Assembly: GCF_947179165.1 (NCBI RefSeq)
Contig: NC_077239.1
Coordinates: forward strand, 69,455,134-69,519,133
DNA length: 64,000 nt
DNA from: Solanum dulcamara
Taxonomy: Eukaryota > Streptophyta > Magnoliopsida > Solanales > Solanaceae
Reading direction: 5' to 3'
In this document: positions 34,928-46,516 of the stretch, in pieces
How positions within the stretch are numbered: position 1 is the first letter of the stretch
Layout of the letters: the number at the start of each line of letters is the position of its first letter
Position numbers and translations under genes: made by a program
Notes under the pieces: model-generated
What the model saw: the letters and a program-made list of their open reading frames with translations, nothing else
Database searches by the model: none
What the model was told of the DNA's origin: nothing

Positions 34928-37900
34928 ATGCATCATCACACCACCATATCCTTCAAACCTTCATCCAATGGCTTGTTCTCTCTCAATCCTCCTCCTATAT
35001 TCCAAAACCCTAGTTTTGTAATTCGCCCACTCAGAAACAAGCTTCGTTATTCCATTCTCAATTGCCGAGGCATTGAAATTCCTCTCCCTAAACTCCGCCC
35101 GCGCCTTAACTCTATCAACAATGGCTCTACAAAATTCACAAGTATCGCTGCTGCTGTCAAAGATGTTGATATTGCCACTCTTGGGAATCTATGTGTCGAT
35201 ATTGTTCTCAATGTCCCGCAATTACCTCCTAAGCCTTTAGAACAACGAAAGGCTTATATGGAACAGTTGTCCAAATCCCCTCCCGATAAGGTTCGTCTTT
35301 CTTATTGAACTACAGACAAATTTTAGAAAAATATATTGTGCTTTTTCTTTTTCTTCTTGGTTTCGCAACTTGAGTTATACAGAAAACAGTTTTCTGGGTT
35401 TGCAAATTTATTGGTTCTAGTGCAGAAACCAAGTCCTCCTTCAGTCTCATTTTATAGGCAGAATAACCGTTAATACAGTGCAGAACTTCCTAATTACACC
35501 CCCACCCACCCAATACTTGCCTACGAATAGTTGATGTTAATGTGAGTTATATATCATAGTAGTGATATTTGAAGAAAATACTGAAAATTTTAATTTGATT
35601 GAGAAAACATACGTCAAAGTTTAAATTGAATAGTTTAATGTAATCAAATTATGTTAGAAATGCCATCATCTTGGATGTCTTGAAAGGAAAAGAATGTAAT
35701 AGTAGAAATCCCTAGAGAAAAACAAGAAAACAAAAATGAATTGGGATGGAAGGAGTACTATGACAACTCAATGAAGTTGTCAAGCATAAAAGATTCTACA
35801 TATGCCATTTACTGAACACATTTGACCATATGGATTTTTGAAGAGTTGAATAAGTAATCATCTATGTTGATGGTTGTTTTTGTAAGTTGTGAGTACATAC
35901 TTATTTTATTTTTTTGATAATCATGGTGTACGGTCCAGCTTGCGCGCACCTCGACTAATTCCATGGGATACTCGTCACCTCCCACTCGTAACAAGTACCA
36001 AGTTACTCCAAACAAGGCTAGAACAAAAATGAAGAAATTACCTAGTGTTTTGTCATTGTAAATACATAATTTTCCCTCTCGAAGACTATTAATTTTGTAA
36101 ACAGATTGCATTCACTGCCAATTATTTTATCCACAATGACACTATGAAGTCGGGAAATACTAGTTATTAGAGCATCAAAGGCATCTGTAGAACATTTGGC
36201 TTGAATATGGTTGAGTTCATTTGCATCTTAAATGAATGACCTAGTTGATTAAGTCTATGCACCACATTTTCCTCCCAATTCCTAGTGGTCAATGAAGTGG
36301 GAAAGTAACCATTAATTCTCAGGTTCAAAATCAACTCGTGTTCAAATTCCCGCAAAGGCAAAAAAAGCCACTAGGTGATTCCTTCGCATTAGGGGGCAGA
36401 GTTATTTGGTACCTACGTTGGTGGGAATTACCATATACTCGATGGAATAGTTGAGGTGTGCACAAGCAGACTTGGCAACCATCGTCATAAAACAAAAGTC
36501 TATGTACCACATTTGGGGTTCAAGCCCACTATTTTAACAAAGTAATGATGCTATCATCTTTGGAAGCACATGTTATCTTCAGTTGCAATAGCAGAATTTT
36601 GGAATGTAATAGGGTAATAGCTTGTTCCCACCTCACTAGCTCTTGATTACTAGGCCTACATATGGTTTCTAGACAGCTTCAGTTATATTGGAATGTAGAA
36701 ATATTGAAGTATTATCTACATACCAGTTTAGTGATGCTGAAGATGTGTGGTATTAGCACCCTGGCATAATCCTTTTCTATTATTTCCTCATCGTTATACC
36801 CATGTAAAGTGATTTCTTGATTATTTGACCCTGTTTCAGCGGTACTGGGAAGCTGGTGGAAACTGCAATGTGGCTATAGCAGCAGCAAGGCTTGGCCTTC
36901 ATTGCATCTCCATTGGTCATGTAGGTGATGAGATCTATGGACGGTTCCTCATTGATGTGCTTAGTGATGAGGGTATTGGTATAGTTGGGATGAATGAGCA
37001 TAGTGAAGCGCTTAATCTTTCAAGTTCTGACAATGAAACACTACTGTGCTGGGTTTTAGTGGACCCTTCGCAGAGACATGGTTTTTGCAGGTCCTATTGA
37101 TCTTGCCCTCTCACTTGGTGTATAATTTCTTGCTCATTGTTTGATCCACTTTATGTTGCACGTAGAAAGTATCATTGTCTTTCTTCTATAAGATATGGTA
37201 AAGAAAGGATCATAGTCTAACCTTTAAGACGTTAATGTTTTCCAGTCGTGCAGATTTTAGTGCAGATCCTGCTTTCAGTTGGATGAGCAGACTATCTACT
37301 GAAGTAAAGATGGCTATTAGAAAATCAAAGATCCTCTTTTGCAATGGTTATGACTTTGATGAGCTCTCCCCTAGCCTTCTTGAATCTGCTCTTGAGTGTG
37401 CTGTGGAATCTGGGACATCTATCTTTTTTGACCCTGGACCACGAGGTAAGAGTCTTATCGCTGGAAGACGTGAAGAACAAAGAACAATTGGAAAGTTGTT
37501 GAGGATGAGTGAAGTGCTTCTACTGACTTCCGAGGAGGTTTGTGTTTCATACTTGCAAAAAAAATTCCGTCACACTTGTGCCTTCTGCTATCCAACATCT
37601 AAATGTGTGGCTTTAAAAGATATAACCCAATTTTGTGAAGATCAAAAATATAATCAGTTTCTCTGTTTGCATTTTAATGTTTCAAATAATCCATTTAAAA
37701 GAGCTCTTCTAGTAGCTAAAAAGTATCTCACTGAACATGAGATATTAGGCTAAGTTCTGCTATATACTGGAATCTGGAAATACTGGTTGTTGTTTCGGTT
37801 TATTGACAAAATATTGTGCAACTCAGACAGCTGGAATTCATGGTATAAATAAGTCATCAAAAAAGTTATACTTTCTCCAGGCTATGGAGTTTTTTGCATT

Positions 37901-40900
37901 TGAAGCTTTCTACAACTCTCTTTTGCGTCATATCCTCCTCTTTTTTTTTTTACAATTTATCTGATTCCATCTTTGATATTTTTGAAAATTTGAAGTGCTA
38001 TGTTTTGATCCAAGGGTGAACATTTGACAATGGGAATGCTATGTGTAAAGCTAGTTTTAATGCATTTAGACCTAAATCATCGACTTTTTTTTACTTTTTC
38101 CATTGCTTTGTGGGAGAGACAAATGGAGTAACAAAGACAAAAAAGGCATGAATTTCAGAGGTTCTCACAGGTTAGGAAGAAAAAATTGGTAAACGGTGAT
38201 ATATTTTTTTTTGTGTAACTAAACTTTTGTATTAATCACCAAGTGAACTATTTACAAGATCCATAACTAGGCTAAACACAGCCTGTTATCTTAAGCAATA
38301 CCAACCTAACACAGAGCTATAATCTAGAATCTAAATCCATGTACATCAGTTTGAATGCTAGGAGATGCTCTAACATTATATACTTTTGCAATCTCTCTTG
38401 CTATAGTCTCCCAGCGTCTACTTTACTTCTCAAGAACTCTTAAGTTCCTTTCTATCTATAATCCATAATCCATGTACAAATTCAGCATACACTAGTGTAA
38501 AGTTTATGCAGCTTGTGTCTTGCCTTTAGCTCTGGCAATGATATTGTGAACGTGTTGGTCCCATTCAGTAGCAGCATGGCCTTGTCTCTGAATCAACACT
38601 GTCAGCCTGTTCCAGAGTTGTCCTGCAAATTCACATTGTCTGGACTGATCAACTATTTCATCATTGCTTCTGGCACAATACACATTTAGTATCCACCATT
38701 AAGCCCCATCCTTTAAGTCTATCTGTGGTTAAGAGCTTCTGTTGCACCTAGAGCCACACTGTAAATCTAGCATTAGGCCCGGTATCATTTCTAAACATGA
38801 GTCATTTCCATTTCACTCTGGATTGGTAACCTAATAGCTGCTTATAGAATTGGCCAATAATACCTTTATCAGCCTTGAGTGATCCCTGCACCTGCTTCAA
38901 ATATTTTCTTTATTATCCCGCAAGCTTGCTTTGGCACAGAAACATTTGCAAATATTCACGGTGATATTGCCACTTCCATGTCAAATATTCACAATTACGT
39001 GGAGCATTATTTGTTTTGCATGAAATAAAAAGGTTAAGGTGCAAACAGTGAAAAATTAAAGGATACTTATGATTGGGGTGTGAAGCGCACAAGGGTTTCT
39101 ATATTGGGGATGCAATTGTAGAACCGGTATATGACCTTCTCTTTCTTACTATTACAACATATAAACGAAAAATAATTTAAACATACAAAAATAAAGAAAA
39201 ACTAAAGAATTAATCACTGGGAAATTGATTGATTTTGTGTTTGATCATTTTCATGGAAAGTTCATTAAGGGGTCGTTTGGTTGCTTGGTAGAGTTATGGA
39301 TGCATTAGTAGTGCAAGGATCAATTTCAGTTATATAGGAATTAGTTGTGTAGGGTTTAGTTATGTAGGAATAAGTAATGGAGGGATTACTATGCATGAAT
39401 TGTTTCTTTGGTATTTGATTTGTTGTATTAGAAATTAATATACATCATATAATTTTAAAAATAAAATGTCTATTTACAATGCATGATAAGATGTTTGATC
39501 TTTAAAAATGAAAGGCAAAGTATATAGTTGGCAGAGGAAAATATCAAAGCCATAAATTTAAGAGTGGAGTGATAGAGGGTAAATTTTTCATTTCAGCTAT
39601 TTTTATCCATGTGGAGTATTAGTTATTCCATCTTCTACCCTGCATAAAATAATACATAAATTGATTCATAACTTATACTCCCTCCCTTTATTACTTGGCC
39701 CCCATCCTAAAAATAGTTGTTTCAATTTACTTGTTCAATTTATGAAATCAAGAGAATTTTGTTAAATATTTTCATTCTAACCCTTAGTATTAAATAACTA
39801 CATAAAGTAGTAGTAGTAAAATTTAGAGTTCCAAAGCAACATTAATAAGGTTAGTTTAGTAAAATACACCTCTAATTAAAGACTTCTTAAGGGGTATGTC
39901 AGGTCAACAGAAGCCAAATATTATGAAACAAAAAGAGTACATGTTTTATTTATGTGGAATTATAAAATGATAACTGTTAGAATAGGAATAGGTGTACACA
40001 ATCCTACTTATAATAAGAATAGAAATAGGAATAGTTTATAGTATCCTACTTGGAAAATGATTGTTTTATAGTGTCTATAAATAGGGTCTTTGTGTTATAA
40101 TGTTCTTACGCAATTTAATAATATTTTTCTCCTATATTTCTCACAATAACCAAACGCACCATACTTTGCATGCTCGAATTAAATAAAAATCAACTAAAAT
40201 GCTACCAAACATCTAGTTTTAATACATAAATAACTCCCCTCCTAACAAGCAACCAAACACCCCCTAATTTCATTCATAAAATTTATCAATTCTTTTTATA
40301 GTTGCCTTTTAATATCTGAAGAATCCCCAGCTTCCTTTACACTCCCCACCCCCCCAAAAAAAAAAGATAAAAGAAAAATAATAATTGAGAGATAAAACAA
40401 TTAAATAATTAGTAAATACTTAATTTATTTGGTGGTTTTTGCTCCTTTTGCAAATTTGTCTCCCAGTAACATAAACAATGTACTTTAAGAGTTAGATATG
40501 ACAAATCTGCGGCTTTCATCATTATTTTCTTAGTTTTCTCATTGAGAAACTTAGGTCGTAAATTACTGATTTGCTGCAACAATAAGTCTAGCTATGATGT
40601 GAGCCGTGAGACTAGCAGAAGTTAACCAATAGATTGTTGAAAGTAAAGAAAATAGCAAAGCAAACTGTGAAAGAAAGCAGAAAACTTTTATTGAATTGAT
40701 TGTGAATAACATATACAAGAGCTCCTTACAGGAGTTTAGGTTACATGAAATAAATAAAATTTAGACTAAGTTTCCTAAACAAGATAAGTATAGGCTTAGG
40801 GAACTTTCCCAATTACCGAAATTCCTGATTTTGACATAACCATTAAGATTATTCCATATTATTGACCTATACATGCTCGTAGCATATAATGATATTGTTT

Positions 40901-43900
40901 CTCTTTACTTTCAACTCGTGCTGTCATATTCAAGGTGCTGAAACAATTCCGAGTTTGCAAATTAAAACTTGAAAGTCAAGTAGAGTATGTCGGCGGAAGT
41001 TAGTATTTAAGGAACAGTGATCTGAATGTACCACTGAAAATAGTGGCTCTGAATTGAACCACCGAAACAAAGAGGAGCTGGAATTCTCTCTTCCAGAAAG
41101 TCACCGGTAAATTGCACAACAAAAGAAGTGCTTTTAGCAGCATTAAAAGAATGTAATCTATTTTCAAACATCCAAAAGAGGTACAGGGATGCAAATCTCC
41201 GTGGCATCATCATCATTCCTTGAATTGGCAGCTGAGACTTGAGAGTAATGAAAAAGTTATTGTAACAATCGAAGAAATTCAATGTTGGATGACGGACTTG
41301 ATACTTAGACTTTGTAAAGAAAAAAGAAAAGAATACTTTTACTGGACAGTGACCAGAAATTTTAATGTTGAAAGGACGGGCTCAATACCCACTTCCTGTA
41401 TGATGAAGAAAGAGAAGCTGAGTAGTTTTGTGAATGTCTTCTTCAGTTGCCAGTTTTTCTTAAACAAAAAGAAAGTGTTGTGGATGTCTTCTGCTAGAAC
41501 AATCATAAAAAGAAACAATAACAATGAACTTGTAAAAAGAATGTGATCTTTGGTCTGGCCAATGGCGTACAACACATGATAGCAAGCTGAAGATGCTTAA
41601 ATCTGTATAAAATTGTAGAGACTGTGATACTGTGGAAAAAGGAGAGAGAGCCTGTCTTGAATTGGTTGTGATAAAAATATGTAAGAGCTCCTTTTATGGG
41701 AGATTAGATAACATGAAATAAGGAACGCGTAGACTGAGGTAAGTTTGCTAACAAAGGAAGGTATAGACTAAGAAAACTTTTCCTAAATGCCAATCTTTCT
41801 AGTCTATGACATAACCATTTAGAATACTCCATACCTTTGACCTAGATATAATCTAAATTGTAACTGTATTGATTCTCTTGATTTATAACACAAACAATGC
41901 TCAATTACTTGATAAGCACCATTAATGGTACCAGAAATTAGGAGATAGTACATTGTTGAAAGTGGGAAACACTCAAAGCTAACAAGCACAATTACTTGAA
42001 AAGCACCATTATGTACCACCTATTTCAGCGGCGGATCTTAAGGGTAAACTTTGGTTCACATGAATCAATGGTCATCCCTTTAAATTAAGTATGTATACAT
42101 AATTCTCATAATATTTGTAATTCATTTTCTGCCCTCCATGGTCTAACTTGAGAGGTGCACTGGTTGGTTAGCTACTTTGTTTCCCAAAGGAGAAGGGATC
42201 GAAATCCACTAATTCTGTTCCTATAGTATAGCTCTTCTTTTCCCTTTTTTTCCCCATCTTTTCTTTCTTTCATTTGTTTCCAATTGACAGTTATAACCTA
42301 GTTAAATATCTATTTTAATTATTGTTTGTTCGTTGAGTTATTGTCACTGTATGTCTAAAAGTAGTACAACAACAAGAAGATACCCAGTGTATATCTTAAA
42401 AGTAGTAGTGAGTTAGATCCGGTGCTTATATTTACCAAATGAATATACGACACATGTCTTATATACACTATTATAGCTAAATCATACTTAATTAATACAT
42501 ACTTTACCTTAATTTATCACTTAATTATGGTAAATTAATATAGTTTAGTGTAAACACCGAGTGCGGATAAATTTTGGCTGTAGCAATGTACCCATCTTTG
42601 TGAAATTTTAGATCCGCTACTGACCTATTTCCTTGCAGTACCACTTCCCCTTTCCATTTTCATGTACATTTTTAGGTTAATAAGTCAGAGACGAAACAGA
42701 GAGGAAGTGTGAGAGAGAGTAAAAAAAGTGAAAAGGGTTCCATTTTTGTAGGGTCTGGGTTGGTTGAGCCATGGATGTAGCATTTTCCCTACTATGGTTT
42801 GCTGTAGTTGTAAAGTTGACCTCTTGAGCTACTGTAACGTGATATTCGAGCTGATTTGTTGGATTTATCCTTGTTGCTATATTATAATGTAGCATAGTGG
42901 TTATCTTTGCTGAATTTATACTTTGTATATTCTGGCCATGTTGCGGAAATTGTGATGTTCTTTCCTGTGAATCAGTGGACAGTTTTACTGTAGTAATTGC
43001 TTCTAGTGTATTGAGGATGTCCCCCCCCCCCTCCCTCCCCACTCTTTTATGTATGTTACTTATCTGAATCAAATTGTCTTCTCCAGGCTGCATCTTTAAC
43101 TGATATCAATGATCCAATTTTAGCGGGCCAGGAGTTGCTCAATAATGGAGTTTGTACTAAGTGGGTAATTGTTAAGATGGGTCCGAAGGGTTCAATTTTA
43201 ATCACCAAGTCGAGCATAACGTGTGCACCTGCTTTCAAGGTATAATTCTGTAGCTGATTGGAATATTGGTTCTTGTAAAAAAGTACCCCGATTCATCTTA
43301 TTAACAGAAGTTTACTTGTTTTGTCCCCGTTAATTAGCTTACAACAAAAACAACAACTACAACTACATATCCAGTGTAATTCCACAAGTGGGGTTTGCGG
43401 AAGGATTGGGTAGGTAAAATCTTTGGTCGGACATACGTTAAAACTTTAGGACAAATCCATTTGGCTGGGAGCTGTGTGAGTGGTAACGTCCACGTACGGC
43501 TCCATGAGAAGGGTGGTGGACAGAAATGGCCTTGTTGTACCTCACTCTCGTCTTCAATGGGGTCTGCTCTTTCTTTTTTGGGAGAGTATGCCAATATGAT
43601 CTTAATGAGGTGGTAGAGAAGTTATTTCTGATAGACTATCGGCTCACCATTAGCTTGCTTATCCCAAAGAAATTTATGTTCTATTTGGGCTCTCTTCTTC
43701 ATAGGACCCCATTTAGAGGGTGGGCAGTTGATTAATGACCACACAACATTTTGGAATATTTAAGATAATTGAAGTGACATATATGTCATGGTTTCTAAAA
43801 TAATTACCCAACTTCCGTCCCCAGGTCTTCCCAGCAAACTTAGGAACTGTACCGTTCCCTAATATTTTTTCCTTTTAATAACTGAGAAATCTCCAAGGTT

Positions 43901-44590
43901 AGTCATGATTCGAAACTCGATTGATTATAGGCCCACCCCCTTGTCCTTCTCCACTTATATGTCAGGCTTTTGTTTGAGGCAGGGCTGGAGCCTGTGACAT
44001 GGGTCTAATCTACACATCACGTGTTGCGCTCTTACCACTAGATCAAAGCCTTGGGGCTTGTGGAGTTGTGGTTCTATAATTTTCCTCTCTTCTCGGGCTA
44101 AGTAGGAACCATACAGATACAGTTCCAATGAAGTTCATTTTTCATAAATTTGATTTTAAATGTCCTCTCTGATACATGCCCTCTGTCTGCCCATTCATTG
44201 TAACAGGTCAATATAATAGACACTGTGGGCTGTGGAGATAGTTTTGTGGCTGCAATTGCATTTGGCTTCATACATGACTTGCCCTTGAGTTATACATTAA
44301 CCCTGGCAAATGCCGTGGGTGCTGCAACTGCTACGGGATGCGGTGCTGGTAGAAATGTTGCCAGTTTGGGGAAGGTTCGGGAACTATTGAAGGAATCAAA
44401 TTTGAATGAGGATGACAAGTTTTGGGATGAAGTACTGAATGATAATGTGAACTCCCGGGATTTAACTATACTGTCAAACATGGTTGTAAATGGTAACAGT
44501 CAGGTGAACCGTGTCTCCCTTCAAAAGGTTGTATCCGAAGTGCTACCTAAGCTTGAATTTTCACCAAAGATGACTGGCTCCTTCAAATAG
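34928..44590 (+). CDS. NARA5: chloroplast pfkB-type carbohydrate kinase, NARA5-like
   Basis: Five coding exons: 34928-35290, 36840-37090, 37246-37537, 43087-43239 and 44207-44590. All have GT-AG boundaries and compatible phases, giving about 479 residues. The first ~60 residues are Ser/Pro/Arg-rich with few acids, like a chloroplast transit peptide. Kinase landmarks are ATLGNLCVDIV, WEAGGNCNVAIAAARLG (from residue 124), FDPGPRGKS, and the pfkB C-terminal signature DTVGCGDSF with the catalytic Asp at about 364. GCGD stands where GAGD is commonest. Overall it most closely resembles Arabidopsis NARA5, a pfkB protein needed for Rubisco accumulation and photosynthetic gene expression; its substrate is unknown to me. 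Intron 3 is about 5.5 kb and full of transposons. It is convergent with the KH gene. Confidence 0.87.
35909..36020 (-). mobile_element. SINE 3' fragment in intron 1 of the kinase gene
   Basis: Minus-strand words ggtacttgttacgagtggga, ggaattagtcgaggtgcgcg and caagctgg are the 3' part of a widespread nightshade SINE. They are followed by an A-rich tail (plus-strand T run near 35907-35920). Confidence 0.65.
36270..36500 (+). mobile_element. tRNA-derived SINE in intron 1 of the kinase gene
   Basis: B-box-like aggttcaaaatc (about 36321) and the same 3' module as the neighbouring minus-strand fragment (ggtacctacgttggtggga, ggaatagttgaggtgtgcac). It is in the opposite orientation to that fragment. 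The ends are approximate. Confidence 0.65.
38200..38970 (-). pseudogene. LINE 3' fragment in intron 3 of the kinase gene
   Basis: Minus-strand translation gives NARFTVWL, QQKLLTTDRLKGWG and a KCVLCQK motif, then QLWNRLTVL, which is the zinc-binding region at the C-terminus of plant L1-type LINE proteins. A T run at 38196-38206 would be its poly(A) tail. It is interrupted by stops. Confidence 0.7.
39678..39937. mobile_element. Stowaway-like MITE nested in the 39269 element
   Basis: The left end CTCCCTCCCTTTATTACTTG and the right end atgaaacaaaaagag are typical Stowaway/mariner MITE termini. They are flanked by TA on both sides. Confidence 0.65.
39975..40145. repeat. 171-bp solo LTR nested in the 39269 element
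   Basis: Begins TGTTAGAATAGG and ends TTTCTCACA, flanked by ATAAC (39970-39974) and ATAAC (40146-40150), a perfect 5-bp duplication. The sequence includes a TATAAATAG box and an AATAATAT region as expected of an LTR. Its short length suits a TRIM/SMART-type element. Confidence 0.85.
40666..41890 (-). mobile_element. short non-autonomous LTR retrotransposon
   Basis: Direct repeats of about 255 bases (40666-40919 and 41631-41890) flank about 0.7 kb. The outer flanks are CAAAC (40661-40665) and CAAAC (41891-41895), a perfect 5-bp duplication. On the minus strand the LTR runs TGTTAT...TCCACA. The next bases, GTATCACAG, resemble the initiator-Met tRNA primer site. The interior has no recognised gag or pol. 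It sits in intron 3 of the NARA5-like gene. Confidence 0.8.
42026..42622. mobile_element. hAT-like non-autonomous element
   Basis: The ends CAGCGGCGGATCT and (inverted) CAGTAGCGGATCT are flanked by ACCTATTT on both sides (42018-42025 and 42623-42630), a perfect 8-bp duplication. 597 bp, no transposase. It is in intron 3 of the NARA5-like gene. Confidence 0.9.
43338..43425. repeat. SINE-like fragment in intron 4 of the kinase gene
   Basis: The phrase acaacaactacaactacat followed by ccagtgtaattccacaagtg and ggggtttgcgg is a very common dispersed plant repeat fragment. The ends are not defined. Confidence 0.5.
43870..44058 (-). mobile_element. tRNA-derived SINE in intron 4 of the kinase gene
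   Basis: On the minus strand the A-box-like tagtggtaagagcgcaaca and the B-box-like caggctccagccc stand at tRNA spacing. The T-rich plus-strand stretch near 43863-43877 would be the A-rich tail. The ends are approximate. Confidence 0.6.
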
Positions 44591-46440
44591 ATGATGCAGT
44601 TTTCTTGGACAATTAGATTTTGTAGATGTTACCACCATTCTGATTGTTGCATATTCACGACCATGGAAAGAAATACATGAGTTGGAGGTGGTCTAGCTTG
44701 CGCATTATGACATGCACAGTTGTATTAGGGTTGCTATCTTACTGGTGGTCGAATTGACAGTTTTGTTGATAGAAGTGTCCAGATACTATCCATTGATCTG
44801 CTTGCATGCATGGAAGAGGGATTGGCAGATAGATTGAGCGTTAGTGTTTGCGGGAAATTGCATGATCAAGCAGCCTGTGATTCCTGCTTGTTGAAGTTTC
44901 TGATTTCTTGTTCATTGAAGGTTACACTAAACATACAGAAGGCAAAGTGGGCCATCTGTTTTACAATGGATGCCATAAGCCATATTTTTCTAGTTTAGGA
45001 TGTTCTGTAGAAGATACAAATTCATATTTGCAACACGAAGGCCACTTTCACCATTTGTGATGAGAATAGTTGGACACAATTTGTGTATCCTTTCCCATTA
45101 TATGCCTGTTGAGATTGCAACTTAACTTGCATCATTTGTGCAAGATGAGCTAGTTCGCCATTGACTAAGTAGAGGCATTTTGTAACCCCTGTTTAAGTGA
45201 TGGCATAAGTTCATAAAACTTTGTTAGTCTAGTTATTTCAGACTCAACTTTCAATACACGCATGAAGTTTGGCATATTGTTTGTGCAAGCAAACTTTGGA
45301 CATGCATACTTGCATGGTTTTTTGTCATATTTGGTTTCTATTAATCTAGGCGCTTCAGTAAATATGTTAGTTCTCATGCATATTTGTGGGCACACTATCA
45401 ACCATTTCTGTTATTCCACCATAAAGTCTCATGGTGGGAGCAATAGCTTGGAGGAAAGTTGTGTAAAATTCATACGATCAAAGGACTGAAACGCGCCTCT
45501 GAAAGACTCTAGTGAGACAAAGATGGACTGTAAAAAAGGTAAGACCTGTAAGAGACACCATTTATTCATGTGCCAATCATTGGCAGGGTTTGTTACATTA
45601 GCGCTATTTTCCCCTTCCTCCCTTCATTCTCCTTGTCCACCCTTAGAACTCTTCTTTTCAATAATATGGATAGCAACTGGATATGGCCATCGCAGAGCCT
45701 TAAAAGACGTAGTTTTCCACTAATTTAAAATCATGGATTTGCTTCTAATATTAAGAAGTACTATCTTCAGCAACTGCCGCTTGTTGACAAAAGCCATAAT
45801 ATCCTACTTCGAATTGATGCTTGGGGAAAGAGTTTTCCAAATGTCAACACTTGACTGGCAATGCTCCTCCTTTAACTGCCATCTATTAGTGTGTGATGCC
45901 CATGGACGCAGTTTGCAGGTTCTCTCCTACACACTTCCCACCATAACATGTGTAGAGGAGTTGCTCATCTTGGCCATTGACGTGCTTCAGTTCTATTGGT
46001 TGCAAAGTCAGTCGAGCAACCATTGTCAAAACTCAAAACTACCTCCCTTACAATGCCAACAACAATGCCATACAAGCGGGCATGGAAAGGAAAGAAAACG
46101 GATTTTGGCTCCTACCATGGACCATACATATGCCGTTAACCCCTTTCAATACTTTCGCAACCCCTTATGTGAAAGCACGAGCATAGAGCTATCACAACAA
46201 CAAAACACAAGAAGTAAATTTAGAAAAGCTCCAAAAGATTAGACGATGCCATCCACAGCTAATTAATGATTTAAACTAACAAGCATCTTTCCCTGAAAGC
46301 AATTCTTTTTATCTCTTAGTATGAACATATCTAGTACGCTGTATAACTGAGGTGAAACATCATCCAGTACTCGGTGCGATATATTAATAGCTTCAAAATG
46401 GATGCATCCACCACTCTACTAATCATGATACAGCTAACTG
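44591..46440. other. convergent intergenic region between the kinase and KH genes
   Basis: It must hold the 3'UTRs and polyadenylation sites of both convergent genes. A plus-strand open frame at 45733-46242 (169 codons) matches nothing I recognise and lacks supporting signals. No element ends are seen. Confidence 0.5.
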
Positions 46441-46516
46441 AAAACAAATCTTTCTAAGCAGATATGACTTCAGATCTCATGATTGTAAGCATGACTTGTC
46501 TTGAGCAGGATATCCA

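Larger units (their letters stand above)
39269..40264. mobile_element. PIF/Harbinger-like element with nested inserts
   Basis: The ends GGGGTCGTTTGGTTGCTTG and (inverted) GGGGTGTTTGGTTGCTTGTT are flanked by TAA on both sides (39266-39268 and 40265-40267). It contains a Stowaway-like MITE and a solo LTR, both with their own target duplications. It lies in intron 3 of the NARA5-like gene. Confidence 0.82.

Noticed and set aside
43019..43040. Poly-C tract in the kinase intron just before exon 4
   Set aside because: A simple homopolymer; it could extend the splice-site pyrimidine tract, but nothing further can be supported.
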